Counted from the stretch's first letter, positions 22,509 through 33,985 are shown. The stretch: 64,000 nt of DNA from Sphaerosporella brunnea (GCA_008704415.1 VXIS01000124.1:1-64000), one strand, 5' to 3'. The notes: generated by a model from the letters alone, not told the origin. Made by a program: numbers and translations.

Positions 22509-22798
22509 AATCCAATCCGGCGGGCGCTCAGGAAAGAAAAGGCGACATCGCACATACCATATTTGGGAAACCACGAGATGCTATAGATGTGGGAGGCGAT
22601 GTCGCAGGCAGCGCCTGGGTAGGTGTTTGCATACCAGACACCTCCGAATCCACCAGCCTTGTCGAATATGACCAACTCCTCCTGCGGGTCCCTGAGGACC
22701 TTCTTGCGGTGGATCTCAGCACCCTGGATGATGCCAGATATCCCGGCGCCGATAATCACGACCGATTTGTGCGTCGGAGTCTTCGAATCCGTCGACAT
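21162..22798 (-). CDS. Baeyer-Villiger-type flavin monooxygenase
   Basis: Two exons (22798-22558 and 22459-21162) encode 512 aa. The 98-bp intron contains a poly(T) tract of about 28 on the coding strand. The FAD-binding Rossmann motif GAGISG is at residues 17-22. The Baeyer-Villiger fingerprint FxGxxxHxxxW is present as FSGPQFHTAEW at 168-178. The NADPH-binding GTGPSA is at 193-198 and the late ATGF motif at 354-357. Together these define a class B flavoprotein monooxygenase that inserts oxygen into ketones using NADPH, oxygen and FAD; the natural substrate cannot be read from sequence. The length is normal. An alternative start 21 nt upstream (22819) is in frame. Its neighbour at 23745-25480 is a transcription factor on the same strand. 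Confidence 0.9.
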
Positions 22799-23744
22799 TT
22801 CGAGCAAAAGATCAAGCAAAATATTGCAAATATCCGTGTGAGATGGCGGGTGCCGCTGGTGAATCGATTTTTTAAAAGGGCTCGGTTTTCCTTTTAATTA
22901 ATCTCTTCACGGATTGTGTAGGATGAGCAAGGGACGTTTGGTAGTGAACGTGTTGTCTAAAGAAGAAGAAGCTATCTACCCGTCGCTCCTTATATCCTTT
23001 TCGTGCCTCACTGTCGTGCACTCCTCCCTAGACCTCAACCCTACATTGAACCCTACAGATTGAGACCCGGCCAATTCGCACCCGCAACTCTGCCGGCGCG
23101 GGCATCTATCGCGGGATGCCATGGCGTCTGCTGCAACGGTGGGGCGAGGATGCCACGGAGAGCGAGGACGGCGCAAATTGTGGAGAATGACGAGACCGAC
23201 ATGGTAGCCGTGATCAACGCATGACAGGTATGTATGTAGTAGTGGGGATCTCCCAACTGGTCTATGGTAACTAATCCTAGCCAGCACGCGGCAAGCCACA
23301 TAAATGGTTATAAGTGGGGGGTGGATAATTGTGGAGACTTTGGAGCGGCAATCTGGATGGATCTACCTATCTACTACATAAGTAACTGCCCCACAAAACG
23401 GCGATTGGCCCAACTCCGACTTTCCGAGGACCCAGAAACAGACAGCCGAGGGTCCATGTCTCGCGAACCTGCATATTTCGTGTGTCGATGCATGCTCCCA
23501 CGCCATGTGGGCAGATCCGCCGCAGTGCTATGTACCAATCAAAACAGGTGCACAATGAAATTAAGTATTAGCGATAGTAATACACGCCACCTGATAGAAT
23601 ACCAAGCTAGAGCAGAGAGTACAAAAAAAAAGAAAGAAAAAAAAAGAAAAGAAAAGAAAATCATCACCACTCCCTTCGTTGGCCAACCTAAGCAAAGAGC
23701 ACCCCCAAAGAACGCCAAAACACCCGATCCGTGACCACGCGCCT
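22799..23744. other. intergenic between monooxygenase and regulator
   Basis: Upstream region of the monooxygenase. It contains an A-rich (AAAAGAAAAG) tract near 23625-23660. No exon supported. Confidence 0.4.
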
Positions 23745-24814
23745 TTAATTGCACTCGCCTCTATTGACATGGTTTTTGTAGCCCTCTCCGGTGTGGACCA
23801 CCGTGTCAGCCATCAGGGCTGTGCTCAGCATATCGATTCCCGCATAAAACGCCGGCATCCTAGGCGATCCGATCCACAGCTCCTCCAAAGTGATCCACTC
23901 AGTTTTTTTCCCCTCCCAGCCCGGGAGGCTCCTGGCGTTTTGGCTCTCCTCTTCCCAATCTTCGGCGTTCTGGGCCTCCCACACTCCTCGGGCTGACGGC
24001 AGCTGGACCTGGCTCATGCCATCGCACGCCATCGGTAGCATTCCGTTTCTGTAGTGGAACACTCGGTCGATCAGGTAGTGCGTCACGAATGTCCGTCGCT
24101 TGCTCTCGAGCAGCAGCCACGACTGCCACACGTCTTCCCCGCGTGTCGGGTCGTCTTGCTCGACGAACATGCCTTCGAAGCCGATCCTGGCGGCGCAATT
24201 CTCGAGCGTGTGGATGTACTTCAGTTCGAGGTCGCCTTCGATCAGCTTCACGAGCGAGATTACGACCAACGCTTGGTAATACTCTAGGATCGCCCACGAG
24301 TCTGTCGATGCTGATGCTGATGTTGCCGTGACGATGGCTTTTTCAAGTCGCTGCCATTCGGTTTCCATGCAGGACGCGACAAAGGTCTTGTTGTCCGCCG
24401 ACTTGACGGAACTCAGGTGAACGAGCGCGGTGATGTTGGCTAGAGGTTCGGAGCGCTGTCCAGGCAGGAGCCGCGTGCGGTGGATGAATGGAGGAGCAGT
24501 GTTCGGTTTCTTGAGTAGGGCGGGGAACGCGCATAGTAACCGACTGACAAACTCGACTTGGGGGTATGCACTGTGCGGCAGAGCCTGATGCGGACGTGGG
24601 ATGATGGCGGTGTGCTGCGATAACGGAGAGCAATGATCGTCTGCTGTGGGAAGGTTGGTGGTGATGAGATCGAAGTCGTAGGCGGAGGAATTTGGGGTTG
24701 GGGAGTCGGAAGAGGATGAATGGCCCACGGTCAATGAGGGCGTGCTGAGGTGTAGAGAATCGCTAGAAGACGTTGGGAAGAGGCAGGCAGAACCCGTTGA
24801 TCTTCTGTGAGCCA

Positions 24815-24849
<35 letters not shown>

Positions 24850-25480
24850 GGTGTATGCTGCGACGGCGGGCATGACACCCAGCCAAAGAGATCGCTGCTG
24901 AGATTCATGTCCACATCCCCCAATAGCATCGTATCCGTGAAGGCGAGGTCGATATTGTGCGGTTGGGACTGCGCAGGTGGTTCGGGATGGGGTTGCTGGT
25001 AGGCATATTCGCATCCCGATAGCCCCTTGCTCCGGCAACGCGTGCACTGGGGCCTTCGCTGATCGCAACGCGCCTTCGAATTCGCGCAGTGGGTGCAGCT
25101 CTTTTTCCGCGGGATGATGTCCTCGGGACGTTTCTTGCGGCATCGACGGGTGTGGCGGTCCCGCGAAGTTCCTGTCCGGCTGGCATCAGCTCAAGCTCAT
25201 CGGGCCATGCGGACAGGCAGGAGGGGTTACGTTTTTCAAACCCTTTCTGGCAGACTAGACATGTGAACAGCTCGCTCGCGGCGGAGGCGGCGGCGGCGGT
25301 CGAGGGGGGCGGAGAGGCAGACGAAGCGGGCTTGTCGTATTCGTGGGTGGTCGGGCCCTGCGGATGGTGCTGGTCGTAGGCTGCAGCGGCGGCGGCCATC
25401 GCAAAGTCAAGTTCTGGGCAGCTGAAGCTTGTTGCAGCCGCGGCTTCGGAAGTTGGTGCGGCGGGGCCTACCACCACCAT
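23745..25480 (-). CDS. C2H2-type plus Zn2Cys6 transcription factor
   Basis: Two exons (25480-25231 and 25171-23745) encode 558 aa; removal of the 59-bp intron restores both DNA-binding motifs. Residues 74-94 form a C2HC finger (C74, C77, H90, C94). It is followed by a basic bridge (RKKRPEDIIPRKK) and a Zn2Cys6 cluster at 109-137 (C109, C112, C119, C126, C129, C137; CX2CX6CX6CX2CX7C). A polyglutamine tract coded by CAG-type repeats lies near 24820-24845. The C-terminal part is helical and resembles the regulatory domain of cluster regulators. Alanine-rich N-terminus. Dual-finger proteins of this kind often control secondary-metabolite or catabolic genes. Context suggests it could regulate the monooxygenase downstream and the dioxygenase transcribed divergently at 26430, but that is inference. 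Confidence 0.88.
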
Positions 25481-26429
25481 GGCTCCTCACTATAGCTGCG
25501 AAGAGAGGGTTTTCGATATCGCTTCACCGGAGTCCCTTTGCTGCGATGATGAAGGGGGGACATGGCGTGCGGACCTGGAAAGAGCACGACCACGGAACTC
25601 CGGTGTCGCCGCAGCTGATTACGTGTTGCCGGCTGAAGGAACACGCTGGAAGAATCGGCAGGAAAACGGCTCGACTCGACGCGTCCGCGGGCATGGCTTT
25701 TTGGTCTGCGGGCAAACGACGCGTACGAGGACGTGCGTGCCTGAACGTTAACGCGTAAAATAATACTAAAATTATGTCTCTCGTGGCTGCTGCCACTGTT
25801 GGCGTCCGTCTTGGCGATCACAGTCCCTCACTCGCCGGCGGGTTTCCGTTTTCTCGGCCGGCCAGCCGAAGGCGATTTCCTGGGAGGAACCTCCCACGAC
25901 ATGACGGCGCAGTCCCGCATATTGGCCGGCATGGCTACTAGTAGCAACGGCAAATATCGATATTTCGTGCTGGCCAAGTAGTTGCTCCAGTCTGTTCTTG
26001 GATTGGACGGCCATCAACAGTTTTGAAATCCAGCCAAGCAGATATACGGCGTGGCAGCCGGTCGAGCTGCCTAGTTTTCTTGCAGGAGACATCCAGCGGC
26101 ATCCAAAGCCAACCGCCAGGCAACGGCCCGAACGGCTGTATCGCGCCGTATTGTTCGGAGTGAAAGGCGGAGCGCCCTGGCCAAAAGTTCGGTTTGAGTG
26201 ACACATGGTGACTCGAAGTCAGGACAGTAATGATGAGTCTTTTGATCCCCAGGCACTGAAGACCGGTATGATCGGCGTGCTCACGGCGAGGATGAGTCAC
26301 GATTGCTCAGGCCGCCCACCACGTGTAACCAACCAGGCAGCAGCAGTTGATCAGGGTTTGTTTTAAGTCTATATAATCACGGTCGTTTTGCTGAACAAGA
26401 AGTGTTGCATTTACAACTCCAATTGCAAA
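25481..26429. promoter_or_regulatory. divergent intergenic promoter region (TATA at 26370-26377)
   Basis: 949 bp between the start codons of the regulator (-) and the dioxygenase (+). TATATAAT at 26370-26377 is 53 nt before the dioxygenase ATG at 26430, which argues against the earlier in-frame ATG at 26388. No exon recognised inside. Confidence 0.5.
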
Positions 26430-27420
26430 ATGGCCGACGCGAAACCCGCGACTGTCCACCTCCCGGCCTCGGCGCCACCAAACGCGACAGCGCGCATGCT
26501 CGAAATCCACCAACCGGGCTCTCGCTACAGCAATCCCAAAGACCTCCCACTGTGCATCGCGCTGCTGATCGAAAATGTATGGTACACATCTCCCCGCATT
26601 CCCTCACTGCGCCTTCACTTCACTGATTGCGCAGTGCCTAACGCCGCAAGAATGCCGCTCGCTGCTCGCCTTCGCCGGCTCCCACGGCGAATGGGAGCAG
26701 GCGCTGCTCAGCGCCTACGGCGGCCAGAAACTCGACACCTCGATCCGCAACTCCGGGCGCATAATGGTCGACTCGCGCGCGGTGGCCGACCAGCTGTTCG
26801 AGCGTGTGCGGCCGTTCCTGGAAGCGGAGGGCCTGCACGTGATACGCACGCGTGGCGCGGGGGCCTGGGAGAGCATGCGGTCGCACTGGCTCGGGAGTAC
26901 GCCGTTCGCTGCGACGCGGTTGAATGAGCGGCTGCGCTTTTTGCGGTATGGGCCGGGACAGTATTTTAAGCGTGGGTTTTCGTTCCGTTTCTTCTTCTTC
27001 TTCTTCTGCTTCTCCTGCCTCTGCCTCTTCTTCTTTTTGCCCGGAATCAGCTGATCAGCTGAGTGAGATAGCCCATTGCGATGGCTCGTACATCGCCCCC
27101 GAGACGAACGAGCGCTCGCTGCTCACTTTCCATGCGTATCTGGGAGAAAACGGGCCCGGGAATGAAGGCGGTGCTACCAGCTTTTTTGACGGCGCTGGGA
27201 GGAAGGTGATGGATGTTGAGCCCGTGCAGGGGTGAGTACGCGCCAGGTTTCGGGGTTGTTCCTAGGACTGACGGCTTGCAGGCGAGTGTTGATTTTCCAG
27301 CATCAGTGGCTGGTGCACAGCGGAGAGGAGGTGGTGAAGGGGTTGAAATACACCGTCAGAACGGATATCATGTACAGATCTGCGCCTGAGCTGGAGGACG
27401 AGGAGGAGGAGGGAGTTTAA
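26430..27420 (+). CDS. 2-oxoglutarate/Fe(II) dioxygenase, prolyl 4-hydroxylase-like
   Basis: Four exons (26430-26576, 26635-26971, 27072-27231, 27282-27420) encode 260 aa. The iron site is His163 and Asp165 (in PHCDGSY, formed by splicing exon 2 to exon 3) with distal His227 (WLVHSGEEV). Lys237 in GLKYTVRTD is placed to bind 2-oxoglutarate. These are the P4H-family double-stranded beta-helix signatures. The RFLRYGPGQYFK segment before intron 2 is also typical. No signal peptide is seen, so a cytosolic enzyme is likely; fungal members hydroxylate small molecules or proteins and the substrate is unknown. Intron 2 is 100 bp with a TTC-rich tract. It is divergently oriented to the transcription factor gene. 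Confidence 0.87.
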
Positions 27421-28306
27421 CGGAGGACACGGGAAAATCCTTCGGACAGCGAGACGAAAAGACCGAAGTTCTATGCGATAAAAATCAACCCAAACGAAAA
27501 AAAAAAAAAAAAAAAAACCTCGCTACAAGAACGTTGCTTTTTCCCTCTAGCTCCTCCCATGCCCATTTCCCAACTCTCCTCGCTGTAGGAGTGGTAAGTA
27601 AGTGCACACTTTTCGCCGCCAGCTGGGGCGTCGAAGCTCCAGCAGCAGGAGATTCACAGAAGCCACAGCCAGCTGTGACAAGCGAGTGATTTCCGGTGAA
27701 GAAACAATCACTGTCTTGCCCTCAGGTATCCGAGCATTTACAGACGCCCGACAGCCCAGCCCGCTGCTACACGGCAGGCCAGGCTTGCTGCCTAAGTTTT
27801 GACCTTGCTCGCTATGGAATCACTGCATTCAGAGACCGGGAAACAAGCCAAACCAGGAAGAACTTCGAGGATTGCTGTTGGCGAACTGAAGGACGTTGTC
27901 AATCGCCTCGTGAAAAGTGAACATTCGCAAGTTGGAACTGAGAACCCGCCGCTTGGAGGAACTACACCAGTTTCGCAAAGTGCTAGCCGCTGCAGCTCAG
28001 GTTCTACAACGTCCATATCAATCCTCGGATGCATACTTCTTTTTTTTTTGTATGTGATTTTCTCTTGATTTATGGATGGTTTCTGTTGTGCACTGCAACT
28101 GGCGAGTGGGGGCGGGTGCTCATTGCTTTTGTCCCCAGCTTCGTGTGATCCGAAAGCACTCGGTGGTTTCAAGGTATTATCACTGGGCCTCACACGGGGT
28201 TCACAGTTGATCACTCGGTCTTCTAAATGCCCTTTATTTCCCGTGATGTTTTCCAAACTTCCAGTCCAAAGTCTGCACCCAAGTCCACTCCGCCCACCGC
28301 CACCCC
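27421..28306. other. intergenic
   Basis: Contains an A19-20 run near 27498-27518, 3' of the dioxygenase gene. No other feature supported. Confidence 0.4.
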
Positions 28307-30208
28307 CTAAGCCGGCGACGGCAACCTCGTAAACTCCAGCCTCGCGCGCCCATCCAACGCATGCACGGGGGCAATCCTAACCTTCACGCCTCGCGCAGCC
28401 TCCCTCATAAGCCCCCGATCCCCCCAGCCAGCATCAGCAACCTCCATCTCGCCCCTAACGGCGCGCTCCAAGTCGACCAAGACGGGGGCGAGCTGCGAGG
28501 TTCCGAGCCAGGGGGCGTGTTCGCGCTTCGCGCTGGCCGACACGGCCAGCAGCAGGGCTAGGGTGGCAAACAACAGCAGCGCCGGCAGCGCGAGCCAGCG
28601 CCATTCCGCGCGGAGCAGGAGTTTCCGGACCCAGGTGGCGCCCGCGAGCGGAGGCGCGGAAGCGGAGTTCCGGATCGCGGCGGTGGTGCTGGCCGCGACC
28701 GAGGCTACGATGTCGGGGAACGACTCGCTCAGCAGCGCCTGGTACCAGCCGCGGTGGAAGTCGGCTGCCGCCGCGCCCGGCGCGGCCACCACCGTGTCCG
28801 GCACGCTTGCGTTGCCGGTCAGCGCGGCCGAAAAGCCCTGCGAGAGCGCAAACACCGCCGCGAGGCTGACTGTGCTGCTGCTGCCAGCGCTGCGCGTCAG
28901 GTTCACGCGCCTGTCGAACAGCGTGTCGGTGATCTGGCCCAGCTGCGGCGTGGGGATGATGAACGAGTCGACCGAGTCGTCCGCGACCGTTGCTACCTCC
29001 CGGAGCTGCCCGGAGGCGACCGAGGCCCGCAGCCGCTGCTCGCAGTAGCTGATGGCGCAGGTGTAAGCGCGGGCGACAGGCTCTTTCGCGGAGGCGGGCA
29101 CGTGGCCGGGGGCGAGCGGCAGGCGGGTGTCGCCGGCTGCGGCGCCGCCGGTGTCTGGCAGATCCGCCTCGACGTTTGGCTGAATGAACACGGCGGTGAG
29201 GTTCACGAGTTCGCGCGGGATCTCGATGTTCCCCTGGGAGGAGTTGGAAAAACTCACGCCGTCGGCGATCACCTGCAGGAAGGTACTGCCGCCGCCGACG
29301 GTGGCGTTGGTGGCGGCGTCGCGGTAGGTGCATAGTTTTCCGGAGGTGTAGCAGACCGAGGCGCTGATGCAGAAGGGGGTTTTGGCGGAAAGGTCTTTGC
29401 ACGTGCTTTGGAGCTGCGATGTGGTCTCTGTGCACCGGCTGCAGAGGCCGACGGTGGCGGCGGCCGGGAAGGTACAGTTTCCAGACGGGCAAGAGAACGC
29501 TGGCTGCACGGCCTGCCCTAGGACTGCGGAGTAGGCGCCCCACAGCACCGCCTGCGGGGTGGCGAATACCAGGCCTCTGTCCAAGCCACGAACGGGGGCG
29601 TAGTCCGTGTTTACCGCCAGCGTAGCAGGCTGGGTAGGGTCTTCAGCCGATAAGAGGTCGTAGCGAAGAAGATGCTGGATCCCGGGCGCAAAGCCGAGGG
29701 AAAGTACCACCAGCGCAGCGCCGAGGTTTACCCATCTCCCAGTGCGGAACTTCAGCAGCCACCTTACCGCGCCGAGCGGGTTGCGGCTCGCAGCGTCGAT
29801 ATGGTCCAGCTCATCGAGCCGCCGACGCTGGCGGTGGAACAGGGCCCATTTGGCCTGGCTTATGGAGTCTGCGAGCGGGATCAAAAGGAATAGCTGCGAG
29901 ACGGCTGAGAGCCAGGCGATCAGCGTGTTGAGGGTGATGCCCGAGTCGAAACGCGGTGGGGGGTGGTTGTTGAAGCTGTACACGAGGATGGTGATGGTGG
30001 CTAGGAGCGCGCCCGAAAGGAGCAGGTGCAGGCCGTTGAAGAGGAGGTACCGCGGACGGTAGCTGGGCGTGAGGTTCGTGGAGGCGTCCGTGGCTGTATC
30101 GAGGGTGGGAAGCTTGGACTTGGTGGGTTTGATATCGCTGGGGGTTTCTGTGCGTGCCGGGGTGCGGAAGAAGACGATTGCTACGAGGTTGGTGAGGATT
30201 TGAGGCAT
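28307..30208 (-). CDS. DUF3176 family membrane protein
   Basis: Single exon, 633 aa. Predicted membrane segments are at about 59-78, 93-115 and 159-180 near the N-terminus and at about 537-559 near the C-terminus. They flank a large, cysteine-containing, N-glycosylation-rich (NxS/T) loop that should face outside or the lumen. The pattern FSCPSGNCTFP followed by LCSRC in this loop, and the QLFLLIPLADSISQAKW helix, are characteristic of the DUF3176 family, which is common in filamentous ascomycetes and of unknown function. The C-terminal tail of about 74 residues is cytosolic. GC-rich coding sequence creates long antisense ORFs that are not genes. Confidence 0.85.
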   Translation of the reverse strand: MPQILTNLVAIVFFRTPARTETPSDIKPTKSKLPTLDTATDASTNLTPSYRPRYLLFNGLHLLLSGALLATITILVYSFNNHPPPRFDSGITLNTLIAWLSAVSQLFLLIPLADSISQAKWALFHRQRRRLDELDHIDAASRNPLGAVRWLLKFRTGRWVNLGAALVVLSLGFAPGIQHLLRYDLLSAEDPTQPATLAVNTDYAPVRGLDRGLVFATPQAVLWGAYSAVLGQAVQPAFSCPSGNCTFPAAATVGLCSRCTETTSQLQSTCKDLSAKTPFCISASVCYTSGKLCTYRDAATNATVGGGSTFLQVIADGVSFSNSSQGNIEIPRELVNLTAVFIQPNVEADLPDTGGAAAGDTRLPLAPGHVPASAKEPVARAYTCAISYCEQRLRASVASGQLREVATVADDSVDSFIIPTPQLGQITDTLFDRRVNLTRSAGSSSTVSLAAVFALSQGFSAALTGNASVPDTVVAAPGAAAADFHRGWYQALLSESFPDIVASVAASTTAAIRNSASAPPLAGATWVRKLLLRAEWRWLALPALLLFATLALLLAVSASAKREHAPWLGTSQLAPVLVDLERAVRGEMEVADAGWGDRGLMREAARGVKVRIAPVHALDGRARLEFTRLPSPA

Positions 30209-30944
30209 TTTGATGGGAAATCGCTGAGAATGAGGAAAGCTATATAGCAGAATGTAGCTGGCTCAACCAGTAAAAGGATAAAGAAATGAAAATACGACCA
30301 GCGTTGAAAGAAATCTTCAAAGGGAAATAAAAAAGAAAGTGGAAGTAAAGGCGTGCGGTGATGCTGTAGAATTCCCCAGACATGGAGGAGTGAAGGAGTT
30401 TTATGTGAAGCGCGGGAATTCTGAAGCTCGGACCAGCTCGCCAGAAATAGATTTACATGGCAGAGTAGATATAAGGCAGGGATGACGCGGGCGAGTCTGC
30501 GTCGGACGATTGGCAGGTGCGTTTAGTCTCGGCGGCTATGCAGGTACGCTTTTTTTTATGGGAGGACAGAACGACAGACTCTGGATAGACGTCGCTGCTA
30601 TCTACGTGTCGAGATGATCCTATTGCCGGTTTTCATAGCAGTTTTGGCTGTGAAGTAGAAGGATGAAGAACAGCTTTGTAACGGGGCGCTAACTGCACGG
30701 ATTCTCGCCAGTTATTGAGAAAGATCAACAGTCTCGTATCGCCCTTCTGCTTCACCAAGACTGAACGGCGCTGAGCTAGTAGAATCAAGTACGTACGACT
30801 CCAGCACTTAGGCATAGAATTCCATTGCAAATATAAACGCCCAGCGCAACTCCATAAACAAAGCCCACGCCCTCCCGCATGCAAGCAAACGTTAACAAGC
30901 AATCCAAACAACGCCGAACTCCAAATCCCATCAAACCCACCGCC
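30209..30944. other. intergenic
   Basis: No exon, RNA or repeat supported. Confidence 0.4.
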
Positions 30945-31790
30945 TCATGCGCAAATTGTAAACCTCCTCCGTCCCTCGCTGTTCCTCCTCACCAACACAT
31001 ACCCGACGCCAACATTCACCATCACCAACACCTCCACCGCAACAACCCCCCACGCCATCGCCTCCGCCGCCGTCAACCCGGCACACATGCTCTCAAACTC
31101 CGCCTCCGGGTGCCTCACGTCCTGATGCGCACACGTCCAGCGCCGTAACTCCGGATTGCCGCCGCTCCACAGCACCTGCACCACGCTGGCAGCCAGCGCA
31201 ACACAAAAATTGACCACCGCCGCCGCGAGCGCAAGGGAATCCCCCTCCTTCGTAACGCGCCGCCACCTTCTTCCCAATCCCGCCACCAACACCAGCGCCG
31301 AGACGGTAGCGGTGACAGCGCCGGCCGCCAGCAGCACGTTGGACGCGGCAACCGCCACCTGGTCCGGCCAGATCGCCTCGCCGGCGTACATGAGTTTGTG
31401 CCCCTTGGTGCGGTAGAACGAGGTGTACACTGTGCACACGCAGCCCAGGAGTGCGCAGCTGAAGATCAGCGAGATCAGGCGCAGCACGAAGCGGCTGCGC
31501 GAGATGCTGAGGGATATGAGTTCGCTTCTGGTGCGAGCGCGCGGGTTGAGCAGGCGGTCGTGCGGGTTAGATGCGAGTGCCGAGTGCGGATCCGGAGAGT
31601 GCAGCGTTATCGACGTCCAGTGTTTCTCCGGTATTGTGAGTCCGAGCCCGAGGGGTGCGCGCGGCGCGGTGACTGTGGGGGAAGTATAGTTCGGCGGATC
31701 GTCGTTTGTAGGGGAGGGCGATAGTAGGCGCGGCGGTGGGGTGGGATATTGTTTGTTTGGATGCGCGGCGGTGTGGTTGTTCAAGTCCAT
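30945..31790 (-). CDS. four-transmembrane-helix protein, unknown family
   Basis: Single frame. The ATG at 31790 is chosen because the upstream in-frame part (to 31973) is AT-rich leader-like sequence. 281 aa: a Pro/Ser/Thr-rich cytosolic N-terminus (1-98), then hydrophobic helices at about 101-123, 149-171, 187-207 and 243-267, and a basic tail. The loop between helices 3 and 4 carries two Cys (CAHQDVRHPEAEFESMC), as in many MARVEL-like or tetraspan fungal proteins. I cannot assign a family. It lies next to the DUF3176 gene on the same strand, 737 bp apart. Confidence 0.7.
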   Translation of the reverse strand: MDLNNHTAAHPNKQYPTPPPRLLSPSPTNDDPPNYTSPTVTAPRAPLGLGLTIPEKHWTSITLHSPDPHSALASNPHDRLLNPRARTRSELISLSISRSRFVLRLISLIFSCALLGCVCTVYTSFYRTKGHKLMYAGEAIWPDQVAVAASNVLLAAGAVTATVSALVLVAGLGRRWRRVTKEGDSLALAAAVVNFCVALAASVVQVLWSGGNPELRRWTCAHQDVRHPEAEFESMCAGLTAAEAMAWGVVAVEVLVMVNVGVGYVLVRRNSEGRRRFTICA

Positions 31791-33185
31791 CTTCAAGAAT
31801 ATTTCTTCCAATCGTGTAGATTCTCTTATTATTTTTTTGCAGATGCGGATCAGCGCTGTACGTACATATCGATATATATATTCGCACGAACAACGCTGAA
31901 ACGGGTTTCCGCCAAAATTGGGCGAAACGTTAGGCGCCACATGCTGGACGATGCAGGGACGCGAGTGAAACAAGGGAAGATGCGTTTGGCTGTGACGTGA
32001 TGAGGTTCATAGTCCACGCCTGTGCAAGTACTGACCGTAGGTGCATACCGGACGTAGAATATTGAGGAGAAACATACCGGTATAGAGCTCATGAAAACAA
32101 TATAGTTATTCTCGATACAACAAGCTATCCTCTCAGCTCCTCTTCAGCAAAGCGTAGCTTCTATTTAAACCCCTCCGCCCCGCGCGGTTCGAATTCTTTC
32201 AACTCCCTGCTCCAATCATGTTTCATCCCGCGCCCCGCAAACTACGAGCTGTAACGTTACCGAAACCGCCTCCCAATGGCGATACCGAAACAGCGCCACA
32301 ACTATATGTATACAACTGTTAGACATCGAATCGACTCCTATGTACAGATGTATTCGTAATGAAGGCGCATGTGATGCACAGGTGACGGCAGCCTATTTAT
32401 AAGCGCGACGTCGCAATCACCACCGACACCACCAGGAACCAAAGCACTGAACAAAAAACGCTTCGTGAGCCAAATAAATAGGCCACTCGAAAACAGGGAC
32501 AAAAGAAATGTTCTCTACGGTCGACCAATTTTTCCCCCTGGCCAAGAGGGCGGCGCCCAGGGGTTAAACAAACTATACTTTCATTACCAAACACTGCCCT
32601 ACAAGTTGATAACAGGCCACTTGTTCATGGCTTCGCGGGTTTGTATATACTTGGAGCCTAAAAAATTTATAGAAGAGTACGGCTGCGATCAGTGTTTTGA
32701 TTTAGTTCGGATAAGCAGTGATACTTGCGTGGTTTGGCCTTGACACCGCAAAAGTCATACTTCGGTGAAAAAAAGCTTAGATACATTACTTCTCAGAATT
32801 TTATCTCATCACCGAACGGACTGCAGACGTAGTAGGAATGCAGCAGCGGGCACAAATGCGTGCCAACCTCTCTCTTCCTCTCTTCTTCAACCAGCAATCA
32901 TATCTCCCTCCAGCAGCCAACACACATTCCCATCAACCATGCTGTGTTCCCTGTTCGGCCAGTTTCTCCCCTTCTTTGCCTCTTCTTCGGCCTCCTTCGT
33001 CTCACCAGCCACGCCTCGCCGCAGCACCTCAAACGCCGAAGTATATATCGCCCTTACCCTTTCCTTCCAACACGCTGACACCCCTGCGATAGGCATCATG
33101 GACTTCCCAGCCGAGTCCCACCAGCCGCCACCGCCTTCGGGGGGCCTGATTCCCGCGAGAGCTCGCATCCGGGTACAATGGGTGC
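31791..33185. other. intergenic with possible untranslated leader
   Basis: No confident gene. Around 32830-33092 there is a C/T-rich leader, an ATG in good context (32939) and a plausible small intron (GTATAT...GCTGAC...TAG, about 33043-33092). The spliced frame closes after about 53 codons, so I do not call it. Confidence 0.35.
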
Positions 33186-33413
33186 ATGCTGAATTGTTGC
33201 GGCCGCAAAAATTGCTATGGCGACCCTGCGGCGTTGCGGGATTGCCAAGCATGGTGTTTGAAGACTGGTAGATATACCTCGCTGTCTTATCACTTGTTGA
33301 TGACTGACCGTGGGCGAAAAAAAAAGCACCGCGCTGCACCCGGTTACGGGAGAGTGGGCCCCGATGCCACCGCAGGCCTAGGCGACAGGAAAAGAGTCGG
33401 GAGGCATTCTTGA
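33186..33413 (+). CDS. possible small Cys-rich ORF (weak)
   Basis: 75-codon frame whose first 27 residues contain a compact cysteine pattern: MLNCC, NCYGDP, then a DCQAWC pair. The rest is basic and low-complexity, and may be read past a splice donor (GTAGAT at about 33269). The protein-like part is short, so this may be one exon of a small gene or a relic. It is not related by sequence to the CCxC family that follows. Confidence 0.22.
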   Translation: MLNCCGRKNCYGDPAALRDCQAWCLKTGRYTSLSYHLLMTDRGRKKKHRAAPGYGRVGPDATAGLGDRKRVGRHS

Positions 33414-33754
33414 ATTGATGGGCCAGCTGTACCCGGTCTTTTTTTTTTGTCGGGTACATGAAGGGGCACCGAAACAACTGAGGACCCCTAAAAACGCAAC
33501 TTTAACAGACATGTATTTACAGAATCTTCTTCGCCGCGAAGGGTGCGCATGCCAGGTGATTTGGTCTGCCCGCAAGAGTCGCTGGTTATTGGTATCAGCT
33601 GAGTACAAGTTGCTTAGTTACATACAACATCGACTCGCACAGCTGATCAACCGACAAAAGAACCACAACCGCGCCTCCCCCCTTTTCTATCGTGCCTCCT
33701 TGCCTTGTCCGGTGTCATATCCTCCTCGAGGCGCCATCGAAGCTTCGAAGGAAT

Positions 33755-33890
33755 GAACACAATCAAAAATCGCATATCTCTTTACCACAATCTTTGCACA
33801 GCGCCGTTTCCGGAGTAGCCTATTGGAATCTCACGTTGCCTCCGAACTGGCAGCGGCAACATGTCCAGTACATGCGTGTTATGATTACGT
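33755..33890 (-). pseudogene. relic copy of the CCxC small-protein family
   Basis: On the minus strand the frame reads RMYWTCCRCQFGGNVRFQ, stop, ATPETALCKDCGKEICDF, stop. This matches the core of the genes at 36514-36747 and 43589-43822 (WTCCxC, CxxC, IC). Two in-frame stops and loss of the N-terminal MCR segment show it is dead. The family's upstream cassette (33919-33985) lies only about 30 bp away, so the leader was deleted. Confidence 0.65.
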
Positions 33891-33918
33891 CGCGGTAGCC
33901 TGACTATGTGATCAGGTG

Positions 33919-33985
33919 TTGTCAAATCAAAGGCAAGTGTAGTTTTTCGATCGAGCCGTGTATTGATGTTGTGAGTGATAATGGA
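33919..33985 (-). promoter_or_regulatory. CCxC-family upstream cassette, relic copy
   Basis: Contains TTGTCAAATCAAAGGCAAG, TTTTTCGATC and GTGAGTGATAAT in the same order as the cassettes upstream of the intact genes. Confidence 0.5.

Noticed and set aside
28754..29335. 193-codon plus-strand ORF antisense to the DUF3176 gene
   Set aside because: GC-rich shadow of a confident gene; no recognisable features.
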